From Adiantum capillus-veneris (taxonomy: Eukaryota > Streptophyta > Polypodiopsida > Polypodiales > Pteridaceae), in the NCBI GenBank assembly GCA_014529385.2, contig CM043960.1:125084043-125148042 (forward strand): a stretch of DNA of 64,000 nucleotides. The letters are read 5' to 3'. The translations under genes were made by a program, and so were the position numbers. The notes below the pieces were generated by a model that ran no database searches, was not told the DNA's origin, and saw only the letters and a list, made by a program, of their open reading frames with translations. Positions within the stretch are counted from its first letter, which is position 1. Every line of letters starts with the position of its first letter. Shown here piece by piece: positions 32,264-42,917 of the stretch.

Positions 32264-33480
32264 CTACGTCATGAAGTACTTAAGGCTTTGGTGATCCGTC
32301 CACAGAATGAAAGGAGTCCCCAATAAATTGTGCTTCCATGATTCTAAGGCATGTAGAACTGTGAGGAGTTCCTTTTCATATATGCCTACAGCTTGTTCAA
32401 TAGGGTCAAGCCTTCGAATTTCATAGGCTATCGTGTGCCCTTCTTGGACCAAAACCCCTCCAAGGCAATCACCACAAGCATCGCATTGGACCTCAAATGG
32501 ATTTGAGAGATCCGGCAATGTAAGCACAGGTTGAGAGATTTAAGCTTTCCGAAAGCATTGTTCTCCTTGGCAAACCATGTATACCTAATGTTTTTCTTTG
32601 TTAGGTCATGTAATGGTCCCGTGATTTGTGAAAACTTTTCTATGAAGCGTCTATAGTATGCACACATACCTGTAAAGCTTCTTAGCTCATGTAGATTCCT
32701 TGGATTAGGCCATTCTTTTATTACCTCTAGCTTTGATGGATCCATTTGGATGCCATCTTGAGAGATAATGTGACCTAAATACTGAATCTCTTGTAAGAAA
32801 AACTCACTTTTCTTTTTATTAATATAAAGTTTTTCTCTCGTAAGACTGGAAATATTACCTGGAGGTGTTGCTTGTGTTCGTCTAGTGAATTAGAGTAGAT
32901 GATTATATCATCAAAGAACACTCCAGAAAGGTCCTGTGAGGCCTAAATAGCTTCTCCATCAAGCGGTTAAATGTGGCTGGTGCATTAGTCAAGCCAAAAG
33001 GCATGACAATGTATTTGTAAAGACCAAATGTAGTGCAAAATGTGGTCTTTACAATGTCTTGATCAACTATCCTTATTTGATGGTAGCCACTTTTTAGGTC
33101 AATCCTACTGAAGTAGGTCGGCCCTTACAGCCTATCAAATAGGTCTTCTACTCATGGAACAGGAAAACTATTTTTGATAGTGATCCTATTTAGTCGACAC
33201 ACATACGATATGTGCCGTCTTTCTTTTGCACTAATAACATTGGTGAACAAAATGGAGATGAGCTAGGCCTAACCATGCCCTTCTCAACTAACGCATGCAC
33301 TTGCCACATAATCTCCTCTTGTTGAGCTTGAGAAACTCTATAAGGAGGTTTATCAGGCGGTGAACTTTCTGGAAGAAGTTCAATTGCATGGTCATCATTG
33401 CCTTGTTTAGGAGTAGTTCACAAGGGATGTTGTCAATAAAAACATCTTAAAATCCCTTGAGAAAATTGGATAACTCTAAT
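32264..33480 (-). pseudogene. Chromovirus RT and RNase H
   Basis: RNase H begins in 32264-32527: NPFEVQCDACGDCLGGVLVQ (first Asp, with Cys where Ser/Ala is usual), YEKELLTVLHAL and LWTDHQSLKY. The RT thumb lies in 32428-32745 (PRNLHELRSFTGMCAYYRRF). Upstream on the minus strand the active site reads [10 protein letters not shown] at about 32890-32925 and the fingers appear around 33150-33250. At least three frame changes break the gene. Confidence 0.88.
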
Positions 33481-33548
33481 TCCTTGTGATTGTTTATATT
33501 TTCTTTTGCTAAAGCATTAGGATCATTTTTGAGAATCTTTCACAAAAA

Positions 33549-33948
33549 TCATGAAACGGAAATAGAGCTCTTTATTGACTTATTGAAATCTTGTGTATGT
33601 ACAATGGGTATGGTGTTACCCAACACCTTAGCATCTATGTACATATCTTTTTCCTTGAACCTAAAGTAGATTTGCCTTTCAGGAAATTTAACATTTGCAG
33701 CCATGCGATCAAACCATGGTGCCCCTAGGATTACATCCTCATCCTTGAGAGGAGAGATAAAGAAGTCCTTCTTGCCCACATAGCTTTGAACAAGGAGCCT
33801 CAATTTCCCAATTAAGGGAGTCACTGAGGCTTCTTGCCCCTTGAAAGCACCATCTGCGGGTAGGACATCTCCCATCTCCTAGGCTTGGATGCCTAGCTTG
33901 GTGGCCAACTCTATGGAATAAAAGGGTCAAAGAAAATAAAAGCATCAT
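33549..33948 (-). pseudogene. Chromovirus protease C-terminal part
   Basis: The 108-codon frame contains VILGAPWFDRMAANVKFPER followed by YFRFKEK, the conserved C-terminal part of gypsy retropepsins (LG.PWL...N..I.W). The N-terminal DTGA-type active site is not obvious; the overlapping frame 33739-33948 appears to hold the displaced N-terminus. Confidence 0.75.
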
Positions 33949-33973
33949 GTTCTCTTACCTTTCCCCAATCATG

Positions 33974-35542
33974 TCATAGAGGAGATCCTTTGTGGTGAGC
34001 ATCCTCTTCTTGGATTTCGACCAAGGTAGCTCTAGGAGGCTCATTTTGTGTATTTCTGTGGGGACAAGCATGATAAGCATGCCCTTGCTCCCCGCACTTG
34101 AAACATCGGTTATCTTTACAATAATGCTCTAGCTCTTCAGAAGAGAGTTTATTTTTGCCTTTATAAACTCCATTCTCCTTAGCTTTGTTGTTGTTGGCAT
34201 TGCCTTTAGGAGACTTTTGGATAGTGTCCTTCCCCTTAGGCTCGTTATTACGGTCCTTGTTCTCCATGGGCTTAAGATTTCTCTTAGCCCCTTGTTGGAA
34301 ATTGATTCATGAAGCCACCATGGTATGGTGTATGACCACAGATATTGTGTGTGGCCTTTGGGATTCGACATACTCCCCATATCTTCAGTTAGACCCGCAC
34401 AAAATTGTTGTTTTTTCTCTCCAAAATTTATCCTTTTTAAGACAGTGGCTTTGAGATGTAAGTCCCAAAACATGTCTACATATTTGTGAATAGATTTGTA
34501 GGGAGAGAGCTTCAAGCTTCTCCATTCGGTGAGTACTTTGTCTTTGGCATCGGTAGCCAAAAATTTCTTCCATGTTTGTGGAGCTTAACCGTTTTCACGT
34601 AGGCTAGACCACCATTGCCTGACGGACTTCTGAAAATGCATAGCTACATGGTGTAGCTTAGAGTACTCCGCAAAGCCCTCATCTCCAAATGCCGCATCAA
34701 ATTGTTGAATGAAGGCCAAGACTTTGTCTGTAGCACCAAAGGTGCCATCGTAGGTAAGGAGAGAGATGTTCTTTTATCCCTCTTTGAGATTTTTGAGCTT
34801 GGACAACCTCTTCCACGCGGCATAGGATTTTCCTATGGCCTCTTATTTTTGGTGCTTCCAAAGTTGCACCATCACTTTCTTCAGAGGAGGAAGAATTTGA
34901 GGAGGATGGAGAAGAGGGTGACCTATTTCTCGCCTTTTTCTTCCCTTATTCCTCTTTGTCCGCACCATCACTTTCTTCATAAGAGGAAGAGGATGAAGAA
35001 GAGGGTGACCTCTTTATCGCCTTTTTCTTCTCTTGCTTTCTGTCATCCCTCTTTGAACTATGGTGTGGAGAAGATTGCGATGGTCTTCTCCGTTTAGGGG
35101 GCATTGGAGAGTGTTTTTCCCGCCATCATCGTGGTGCCATCTCTGTCGAGGTGGCAAGAGACTCACTTCTTTCTGGTTCCTTCAGTGGGGACTCTACCAT
35201 TGAAACTTTAATTCAGTTTTGAGAAGGAGATGCGTCCTCAAGTAGTAGATTTTTGAGACCTTCGTAAGGATCCTCTTCTTCTTCCCTTATCGGAGAGAGG
35301 CCTCTTTTGGAAGCCTCACAAGGAGGCTTCCTCGGTACTCTTTCTTCTTGGTGGAGAGTTTGGAGAATCCCATGAGCATGTAGCTGCTGTTGCACTTCAC
35401 TTTGGAGGGATGGATTGCCCATGGATTGTTGAATCCTAGAAACAAGGTAATTGACAAGCATAGGGGCATCATTAGTAGCATGTTCATTAGCAAAGTCAAA
35501 GTTATCCACATTAATTTCACTCTCTTTACTATTGTCAGCCAT
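33974..35542 (-). pseudogene. Chromovirus gag
   Basis: A start at 35542 reads MADNSKESEINVDNFDFANE. A frame at 34129-34560 holds the gag core (EWRSLKLSPYKSIHKYVDMF). The final frame (33974-34267) holds a CCHC knuckle (CFKCGEQGHAYHAC) after a Lys/Asn-rich segment. A region around 34870-35050 contains two related acidic/Ser repeats (SSSEEEE-like). Several frame breaks are present. Confidence 0.78.
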
Positions 35543-35945
35543 TCTAACAGCTTTTAGGTGTAAAATTATTTAGGTGTACTTTGACACTTGAAGCCCTAGT
35601 TGCTACTCCTCGTAACCCCTTTAGAAAAGTACTCAAGATCCTATACCCATGGCTCAAATATCATTAATTGCAAGGAATAGAAGAGAGGGTCTTTCAACAA
35701 CAAAATAGTACCAGCTTCTGTCATGCTTCTAATAGCTCAATAGTGGGTAAGCCGTAGGCAAGCCCCATAGGACTCGACTATTAAGACCATAGCTCTTGAC
35801 GGTGATGCCCCGTTATCTGCACGACGCAGGTGCACTGCAAGGCTAAAAATTTCCTATTCTACTTACTCAATTGTAATTAATAATACCAACCATTTATACT
35901 TAGCTTGAGTACCTCTCTTCTTGAGCAAGAATACAAAAACCTTGT

Positions 35946-35957
35946 GCTCTGATACCA
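35946..35957 (-). promoter_or_regulatory. Chromovirus primer-binding site (initiator tRNA-Met)
   Basis: The minus strand reads TGGTATCAGAGC, a perfect match to the plant initiator tRNA-Met primer site, one base inside the 5' LTR end. It fixes the LTR boundary at 35959. Confidence 0.93.
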
Positions 35958-35958
35958 A

Positions 35959-36988
35959 TGTAACACTTAATGGTCTAGCAACTTGTGTGTAGCGGAAAAT
36001 TACATAGACATAGTGAGCATTCCATTAGAATAGATTCCTACTGAGCATAGAAAGAGTGCTTGGATGGAGAGAGCAACAAAAATCATAACACCTAGTTAGA
36101 TAGGCATGAACAATACTTCAAAAAGAGAGAGAAATTAAGTTATTGACAATAGTTGAGGACCAGATTTACATGGAGCCGGTCCCCCCTTCAAAAGGCTTTG
36201 TATTATAGGTTTCCCCCATCAAGGGAGACATTTTACAATACAATACTTTGTGTTCCTTAAATAACTTGCTGGTGCAATGAAGATGGAAGCTTCAAGCACC
36301 AAGCTCACACTTGTAAAACACAACATCAATTCCCTCTCGGTCTCAGACCCACACCTGACACACCTTCAAAGATGGTGAGAGCTAGCGGGGTATTAGAGTA
36401 GATCGAGAGGAAGAAGGAGTATTCTTACGAGAAATAAGTATGCCTCCTCACATAATCAGTCATAATAGCTTAGCATAGCTTAGTAACTAGCATGGTAGAG
36501 GAGATGAGCATGCATTGGAGCTTGGCTCTTGGTTGGATTTGCATCACAAAGCCAAGAGTTTTTGGTGTAGGCCTCCCTTCTCACAAGCTTGGAGTGGCAT
36601 CCTATTAGACCTTGCAAAGCTTAGCCAATGACAATTAAGAAGCATAAGAGATAGTCTTGTGACATTTGTCCCCCTTTCCCCTTTTGTGAGAGCTTTAGGT
36701 ATTTAAATAATGCAATTAAAATTTCATTGCACCTCTTAGTCTTCTGGCCAATAGGAATCAGGCAAGCCATTGGGCTGCTGAATGCTCATTGGACCCCTTG
36801 AGAGATTGTCCAATAATCTTCTAGAGATCTTACTTTCTATTGGTTCTTTTACAAGTTTTTTTTATGAGTTAAACTAAATTTACTCTAGCCTAATTCTCAT
36901 TGGTCCACCTCTATGGCCATCAAATAGGATTTGAATGCACCTTGGGGGCAACTGGCCTAGGGGCCCCTTTGCGTAAAGGGGGCTTGCA

Positions 36989-37019
<31 letters not shown>

Positions 37020-37396
37020 TTCTCTCTCATCCCCTACTAAAAGGGCTCACCCCTTCAAGGATAGGGATGTGGAAAGACTTTTGAGTCTTCCCACAAGCAT
37101 CCAATTTACCCTAAGCTTGACCATTGGACATAACCTTTGAATTTTGGAACCTTAGCATTTTGGAAGTCTTAATGGGTTGAACCTTAGGGTTTTTGAAGCC
37201 CATTGATGCACATTGCTCTTTTGCAGATGGGCCCCCCTTTGGATCCCTATTTTCCCTCCTTTGGATCCCTACTGTGACTGGTCTGCTAGCCTAAACCAAT
37301 ATTCTAGCTTTTTCTCCCCTGGCACTTCCCCATATTAAACGATCAGTTTAACATGAGAAAATCATTTAGGAGAAGTAGATATTAGTTATTATGATA
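35959..37396 (-). repeat. Chromovirus 5' LTR (about 1.44 kb)
   Basis: The LTR begins TGTAACAC on the plus strand and ends ATGATA (the truncated 3' copy has ATGACA, so the terminal C has mutated here). It includes a (GT)n tract at about 36994-37020. A related LTR sequence occupies 62490 to the window end. Confidence 0.85.
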
Positions 37397-37720
37397 GTTC
37401 AAGAAGAGATTCAAAAGCTTGTCAAATGCAGATTCATATACCCTATTGAGCACTCAGATTGGGTGTCTCCAATAGTTATTGTGCTAAAAAAGAATGGGAA
37501 ACTTAGAGTGTACGTGGATCTCAAGAAGGTCAATGCCGCCACTAGGAGGGACCATTACCCCTTGCCATATTAAAACATGTGCTTGAAAGAGTTGCAGGAA
37601 AGGAAGCTTATAGCTTTTTAGATGGGTACTCTGGATACAATCAAATCACAATTGCACTAGAGGACCAAGCTAAAATTGCTTTTATAACCAAATTTGGAGT
37701 TGACGATGAATTGATGATTA
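37397..37720 (+). pseudogene. Gypsy-B reverse transcriptase remnant
   Basis: After the chromovirus, plus-strand RT starts VQEEIQKLVKCRFI, continues SPIVIVLKKNGKLRVYVDLK, RRDHYPLPY, and after a stop and frame change YSLDGYSGYNQITIA-like sequence (about 37600-37690). It then jumps to the pre-integrase region at about 37720, so the YxDD block, thumb and RNase H are deleted. Confidence 0.8.
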
Positions 37721-38900
37721 ATTGCCCGATACTTCCATGTTGCTAGTCGAGACCATCCCTGAATGGAGTGAGAAGATTGTGCACTTTCTAGTTAATGGTT
37801 TTCCACCCAAGGAGCTTTGTAAGGATATAGCTCGATAACTGTTAAAAGAATGTGAACCTTATTCTCTAATTGCAGGAAGTCTCTACAAGCTAGACAAGGA
37901 CAATATTCTTAGACGTTGTGCTTGTGAGAATGAGTATTTATACATACTGCAAGAAGACCACATGGGTCAAGACAGAGGAAATTTATTCGGGGAGCTAACT
38001 GCTAGAAGGTGTTGCAATCAGGCTATTGGTGGCCTACCTTATTCAAAGATGCATCACTTTTTGCAAAAGGGTGTGATGAATGCCAATGTTACAAGATCAC
38101 ACAACAAAAGAACAAGATGCCCTTAAGTCCTATCAAAGTGACTCAACCATTTGCAAAGTGGGGTTTAGACTTTGTAGGCCCAACTAATCTGGCAGCTCGT
38201 AACACTCAATCTCGATATATTATTGTTTCCACTGACTATGTGACAAAGTGGGTGGAAGCCAAGGTGAAGCGCAAGGCTGATGCAAGGTCAATTGCCAAGT
38301 TTCTCTTTGAGAACGTTAAGTCTACACCGTATTACCCACAAGCAAATGTCCAAGCTGAGAGCATGAACAAGACCTTAATTTCTATCTTGACCAAAAAAGT
38401 GGAAGATCATCGCACAAATTGGGATTTGAAGCTGACATCAGCTCTATAGGCTAATTGTACTTCTTACAAAGTGGCTATTAATTGTACACCATTCAATATG
38501 TTATGTGGACAAGAAGGAATGCCATGGGAGTTTGTAATTGCTAGTCTACAGGTAGCTACACAAGAAGGTTGGGATGGTAACCCTTTAGTTGATCATTTAT
38601 ATATCCTTGAGAGGTAAGACAAAGAAAGTCAATTGGCTGTGCAAAATGCACTTGTGGAGAAGATAGGAGAAAGAAATGGTTTGACTGTCATCTAAAGAAC
38701 AAATATATCAACGTTGGTGATAAAGTCCTTATGTATGGAGTGCAAAACGAGAAGAAAAAGTTGAAATATGCGGTAAAAGGACCATATAGAGTAAGCGAAA
38801 TAACCCCACAAGGTACCATTTGTGTGGAAACTCTTGATGGAGTTGAAACCATTGGATTCCTCAATGGGAAAAAATTTAAAAGATAGTATTATTCTTTAAG
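37720..38900 (+). pseudogene. Gypsy-B integrase lacking its second Asp
   Basis: The pre-integrase segment (LAGSLYKLDKDNILRRCAC) and finger (GYWWPTLFKDA, CDECQCYK) lead to KWGLDFVGP with the first catalytic Asp, and NVQAESMNKT with the Glu. FLFENV runs directly into KSTPYYPQ, whereas the gypsy-1 integrase has 36 extra residues there including VTDQG. An in-frame deletion therefore removed the second Asp. The C-terminal barrel follows in other frames (INVGDKVLMYGVQNEKKKL, GPYRVSEIT, FLNGKKFKR then a stop at about 38884). Confidence 0.85.
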
Positions 38901-39470
38901 CCAAGAGGAGATGTATGCCATCCATTAAAAAAAAGCAGCCACGACACAGGCAGAGTTGAAGAAGATACAAGATCAAGCTGAGGTATTAGGGAATTTGGGA
39001 AATCTTTTGGAGGGCCTTATTGAGGAGAGAGAAAAGGAGGTGCATCCAATGAACAACAAGCCAATGTAATGTAGAAATAGGAAGAAATAAATCAAATAAT
39101 GCAAAAGAAAGAGAAGAACATGAGGTAAAACCTCGTTTTTACGGTGTTGCACATATCTATATGTGGGCCCAGGGACTGTATGTAGTTATGGTACTGAAAG
39201 ACAGCTACGATACTGTATCATTCTCTGCCACCAAAAGCTCTTGCTCCATAACCAAGCGTTCAAAATTGAATTTCCCTCCATTGGAAGCAAGTTGACGCTT
39301 TCTTCTACCACGCAGAAAGAGCCATGGTTTCTTCCTCTTCTTATTCCCGCCCTAATAGCTCTAGGGGTTGTTGTGCTCACTCCCCAAAAAGCCTTGCCAT
39401 TAGTCTCCCAAGGAGGCCAAGTAGCACCATAAGCTCTATCACTATCTCAAACTCCATCAATATAGATAGT
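38900..39470. other. Gypsy-B tail, unassigned
   Basis: The stretch begins with Lys/Glu-rich plus-strand frames just after the integrase stop (KKIQDQAEV) and then has two overlapping frames (39163-39432, 39324-39617) without family resemblance. One hydrophobic stretch (LLIPALIALGVVVL) could be a membrane helix. No 3' LTR of gypsy-B was found. Confidence 0.4.
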
Positions 39471-39474
39471 CTCA

Positions 39475-40739
39475 ATGGCAACAACAGACAATATACAAAG
39501 GTTCTTGAGTTCTTATGCAACCAAGGAGGAAAAGATCCTCAACAAAAATTTATTTCGTTCACCATGGAAAGCACAAGTGCTAGATTTCAAAGTGGAGGTG
39601 GGCAAGAAAACTGTTAAGGAAGTTTTGATACAACATGTCTATAGTCACTCAGATGTGATTGCTTATGGTGGAGATGTCTTTTTGGCTTATCATCCTCGAT
39701 GCAACTGTGAGTGTGTTCATAGCCTTCCTTCTCTATTCTTACTTTTAGACCTTGCAATTCTCTTTATTTGTTTATTCTTTTGAAGAGGTAGAACAATATT
39801 AATAGAGCAAGATTGATTTCTCATAAGTTCTTCATCAGTTTCATTAGTTATACTAGGTGTCTTACATTTTTTTGTTGCAATTGCAGATGTCTATCCTTCA
39901 TCATACAAGGAATGGGAGCCACTAGAGTGTATTATAGGTCTTATCTTTGTAACCCACACTGACACTAGTGTTTTACAGTATGATGGAAGAACTAGTAAGA
40001 GTCTTGCAGATGAGGGAATTTTCTTCTATGAGCATTTCTACCAGCTCAACCATAAAAATAAAAAAGGTCATTTGGTTAAACTCCCTCTCTACCAATTGGA
40101 GCTGTGTTGACTGGCCAGTCCCGGACACCACCGTGTGTGAGGATCTCAGAAGCAAGCTGTTTAGGGATGTGCAGAGGTCCCTACAAAATTTAGTACCTAC
40201 TAAATTGGTAAAGATTGCTAATTTTTGTCCCATAAGTTTATTTGTGGAACTATTTCACACTTGCCACATACATGTTGCAAAGACAATGCTGGTATGTAAA
40301 TCTCTGTAACAAACTGCTTGATAGAGGGTGGTATGTCAAAGAGGTGGACGGCATACATTGGGAGGTTTCACTTGACACTGTAGTGGCCAAGTACATGATA
40401 GGCACCCAGTCCCTTCTCATCTCCTTCTGGTACCAGTGCTCTCAGATTGTTGCAGGCTACTCTAAGTTTATTCCTATTGATCAAGAGTCAGCAAGCTTGG
40501 AGAACAATGGTGTCATATATGTGGTGGTATTTGACAAAGATCTCAACCTTGTGATAGTAGTCACAATAAGAGAGCAATGCAACCTTCTGCAACTTTGGCA
40601 TGACATCGTGGACGAGTCCGTGGAGAACGAGCCCTTAACCTTTTACTTTTTAATTGGTGGACGCAAAGTAATGCAACGACGGGAAAAAGATATTGTCTGT
40701 AGCGAACTAACTGGCCGAGTCCAAATCGTGCCAATGTAA
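39475..40739 (+). pseudogene. Unidentified plant-type gene, at least two exons
   Basis: A frame starting MATTDNIQRFLSSYATKEEK at 39475 can be joined to a second exon through a donor (AACT then GTGAGT, about 39706) and an acceptor (TTGTTGCAATTGCAG, ending about 39886). The joined frame stays open through the junction for about another 70 codons (KEWEPLECIIGLIFV, FFYEHFYQLNHKNKKGH) to a TGA at about 40107. Beyond it, coding character continues in shifted frames: DWPVPDTTVCEDLRSKLF (about 40108-40309) and a 165-codon frame 40242-40739 (WYVKEVDGIHWEV, NNGVIYVVVFDKDLNL). I recognise no domain. It has no retroelement motif and may be a decayed host gene or a captured fragment. Confidence 0.4.
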
Positions 40740-40929
40740 CTTGAATGAATCTATATTCATGAATTCAATTCCAACGTTTCTTGCAATTTGGTTATGAGAT
40801 GATTCCCACAATTTGGTCATATCTTTATTTTAATTGTAAGATGAGGTTTGTGTCACTATCTATGTCCCTTTGTTAGCTGGTAGTGTGATAACTGTATATT
40901 TTGAACAGCCTATGCAGAGTTATATATAA

Positions 40930-41077
<148 letters not shown>

Positions 41078-41099
41078 TTCCATGGCACCACATTAAGAA

Positions 41100-42616
41100 G
41101 CACAAAATTCAAAAAATTGCATGGCTACCATGCAATAAGAATATGATGCACTTATAGAAAATGACACATGGACTTTATGTGATTTGCCTCTTGGCAAAAA
41201 GGACATTAATACGAAGTGGGTTTACAAGTTGAAACGTAAGCCGGATGGTGAGATCGATTGCCATAAGGCTCGACTTGTTGCAAAGGGTTATGCACAACAA
41301 AAAGGCATAGATTATGAAGAGACTTTTGGTCCCACTTGTCGTATGACTACTGTGCATTTTCTATGTGCATTGGCAGCTCATTTTGATTGGGATGTACATC
41401 AATCGGACATTGTTACTGCTTTCTTGAATGGTGACATATTTGAGGAAGTTTATGAAACACAGCCTCATGATTTTGTCATAAAAGGACAAGAGGACAAAGT
41501 GTGTAGATGTAAGAATGCTTTGTATGGATTGAAGCAATCTCCTCGTGCTTGGTGTGAGAAAGCTAACACTCATTTGGTCAAACAAGGCCTTTGCAACAGT
41601 CCAGCAGAAAGCACATTGTATGTAAAGCATGAGGGTGATGTAATTCTCGTTGTGGTTCTTTATGTCGATGATTTGCTGATCACTAGACCAAATGAGAGAC
41701 ATATTGCATAATTTAAGGCTGATTTGAATGCTACTTTCAAGATGAAAGATTTGGGGCTGTTGCATCATTACTTGGGTATACAGTTTAAGCAATGTGATGG
41801 TGGTATTGCTGTGTGTTAGAAAAGTTACATAGAGACATTGCTATGTAAGTTTGGACTTGAGGACTACAAACCTATTGCCACTCCCATGGAAATAGGTTCA
41901 AAGTTGAGTCTACATGATGCTGACAATCCTGTTGATGTCACTCTTTATCAAACTGTTGTTGGCGGCCTCATTTATGTATGCAACACAAGGCCAGATATTC
42001 AGTTTGTAGTCTCACAGGTCAACAGATTTATGCATAGCCCAGGGTCTAAGCATTCGCAGGCTGCTAAGAGGATTTTCCACTACCTTTGTGGCACTTTACA
42101 TCTTGGCTTGTTTTATCCCAAGGGGGATCATTGCCACCAGACTTATATGCTTTTTCGGACTCAGATTGGGCTGGTTGTTTTGACACGCGAGTGTCCACAA
42201 GTGGTTTTTGTTTCATGCTTGGCAGTTCATGTATATCATGGTTGAGCAAGAAGAAACCTACTGTGGCCACTTTGAGTTTTGAGGATGAGTACAGGGCAAT
42301 CTTCACAGCTACGATTGAGTGTGTATGGCTCAGACGCCTTATGGCTGATTTGGGTGTTGGACAAGACATTGCCAACACTATCTACACTGACAGTCAGAGC
42401 ACATTGGCAGTTGCGAGGAACCCAGTTTTTCATGCTCGCACAAAGCACATTGAGGTGCATTACCACTCTGTCAGGGAGAGGCTCTCAGTAAGAGAGATCA
42501 GATTGGCTTATGTGCCAACAAAGAACAACCTTGCAGATCTTTTCACAAAGGCATTGTCTCATGAGAAGATTGAAGCTTTCTGCAAAGCTTTGTGCTTACT
42601 CCCCTTTGTGGACTAA
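41100..42616 (+). pseudogene. Copia reverse transcriptase and RNase H
   Basis: The RVT_2-type RT reads NTKWVYKLKRKPDGEID, KARLVAKGYAQQKGIDY, HQSDIVTAFLNGDIFEEVY, NALYGLKQSPRAWCEK and the active site LYVDDLLI (intact Asp pair). After a stop at about 41709 the sequence continues FKMKDLG..HHYLGI, a second frame (41838-42245) with YKPIATPMEIGS and RPDIQFVVSQVNRFM, and a third (42086-42616) with RNase H: FSDSDWAGCFDTRVSTSGF, SFEDEYRAIF, IYTDSQSTLAVARNP, KHIEVHYHSVRE and NNLADLFTKAL. Two frame changes and stops show it is inactive. Confidence 0.92.
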
Positions 42617-42691
42617 TCATGTCCTCAGGGCATGGCACTTCCCTTTACTCATGTGCCAGCTCTCGTTCATCGTATTACTCCAGGGGGTATT

Positions 42692-42917
42692 TGTTACCAT
42701 ATACATGTGGTAGTGATGTGTGTGAACACACTAGGACCACCGTGCATTTTTCCCCTCTTTAGGAGGTTTTTCCCCCCGAGCATTGTATATACGCCCATCA
42801 CTCCAGGGCTATCCATCTTTCCATTGCACACTAAGTAACACACTCTCTATTGTGTGCCTTGAGCTTCCTTTGTCTTCTCCAAGCTATGCGCATTTCTCTG
42901 CAACCCTAATTCCAACA
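42692..42917 (+). repeat. Copia 3' LTR (226 bp)
   Basis: TG start right after the polypurine tract and CA end. No 5' partner survives, so the pair cannot be compared. Confidence 0.75.

Larger units (their letters stand above)
30131..37396 (-). mobile_element. Chromovirus-type Ty3/gypsy element with deleted 3' LTR
   Basis: On the minus strand the order is 5' LTR (35959-37396), initiator-Met primer site, gag with knuckle, protease, RT, RNase H, integrase and a C-terminal chromodomain, then a purine tract and the first 176 bp of the 3' LTR (30131-30306). The rest of the 3' LTR, roughly 1.26 kb, is missing together with an unknown amount of flanking gypsy-B, so no target duplication survives. 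All genes have frameshifts. The chromodomain identifies the chromovirus lineage, whose integrases can be guided by histone marks. Confidence 0.9.

Noticed and set aside
41175-41792. Minus-strand ORFs over the copia RT
   Set aside because: The plus strand carries clear RT motifs (YVDD, GLKQSPRAW); the minus frames are shadows.
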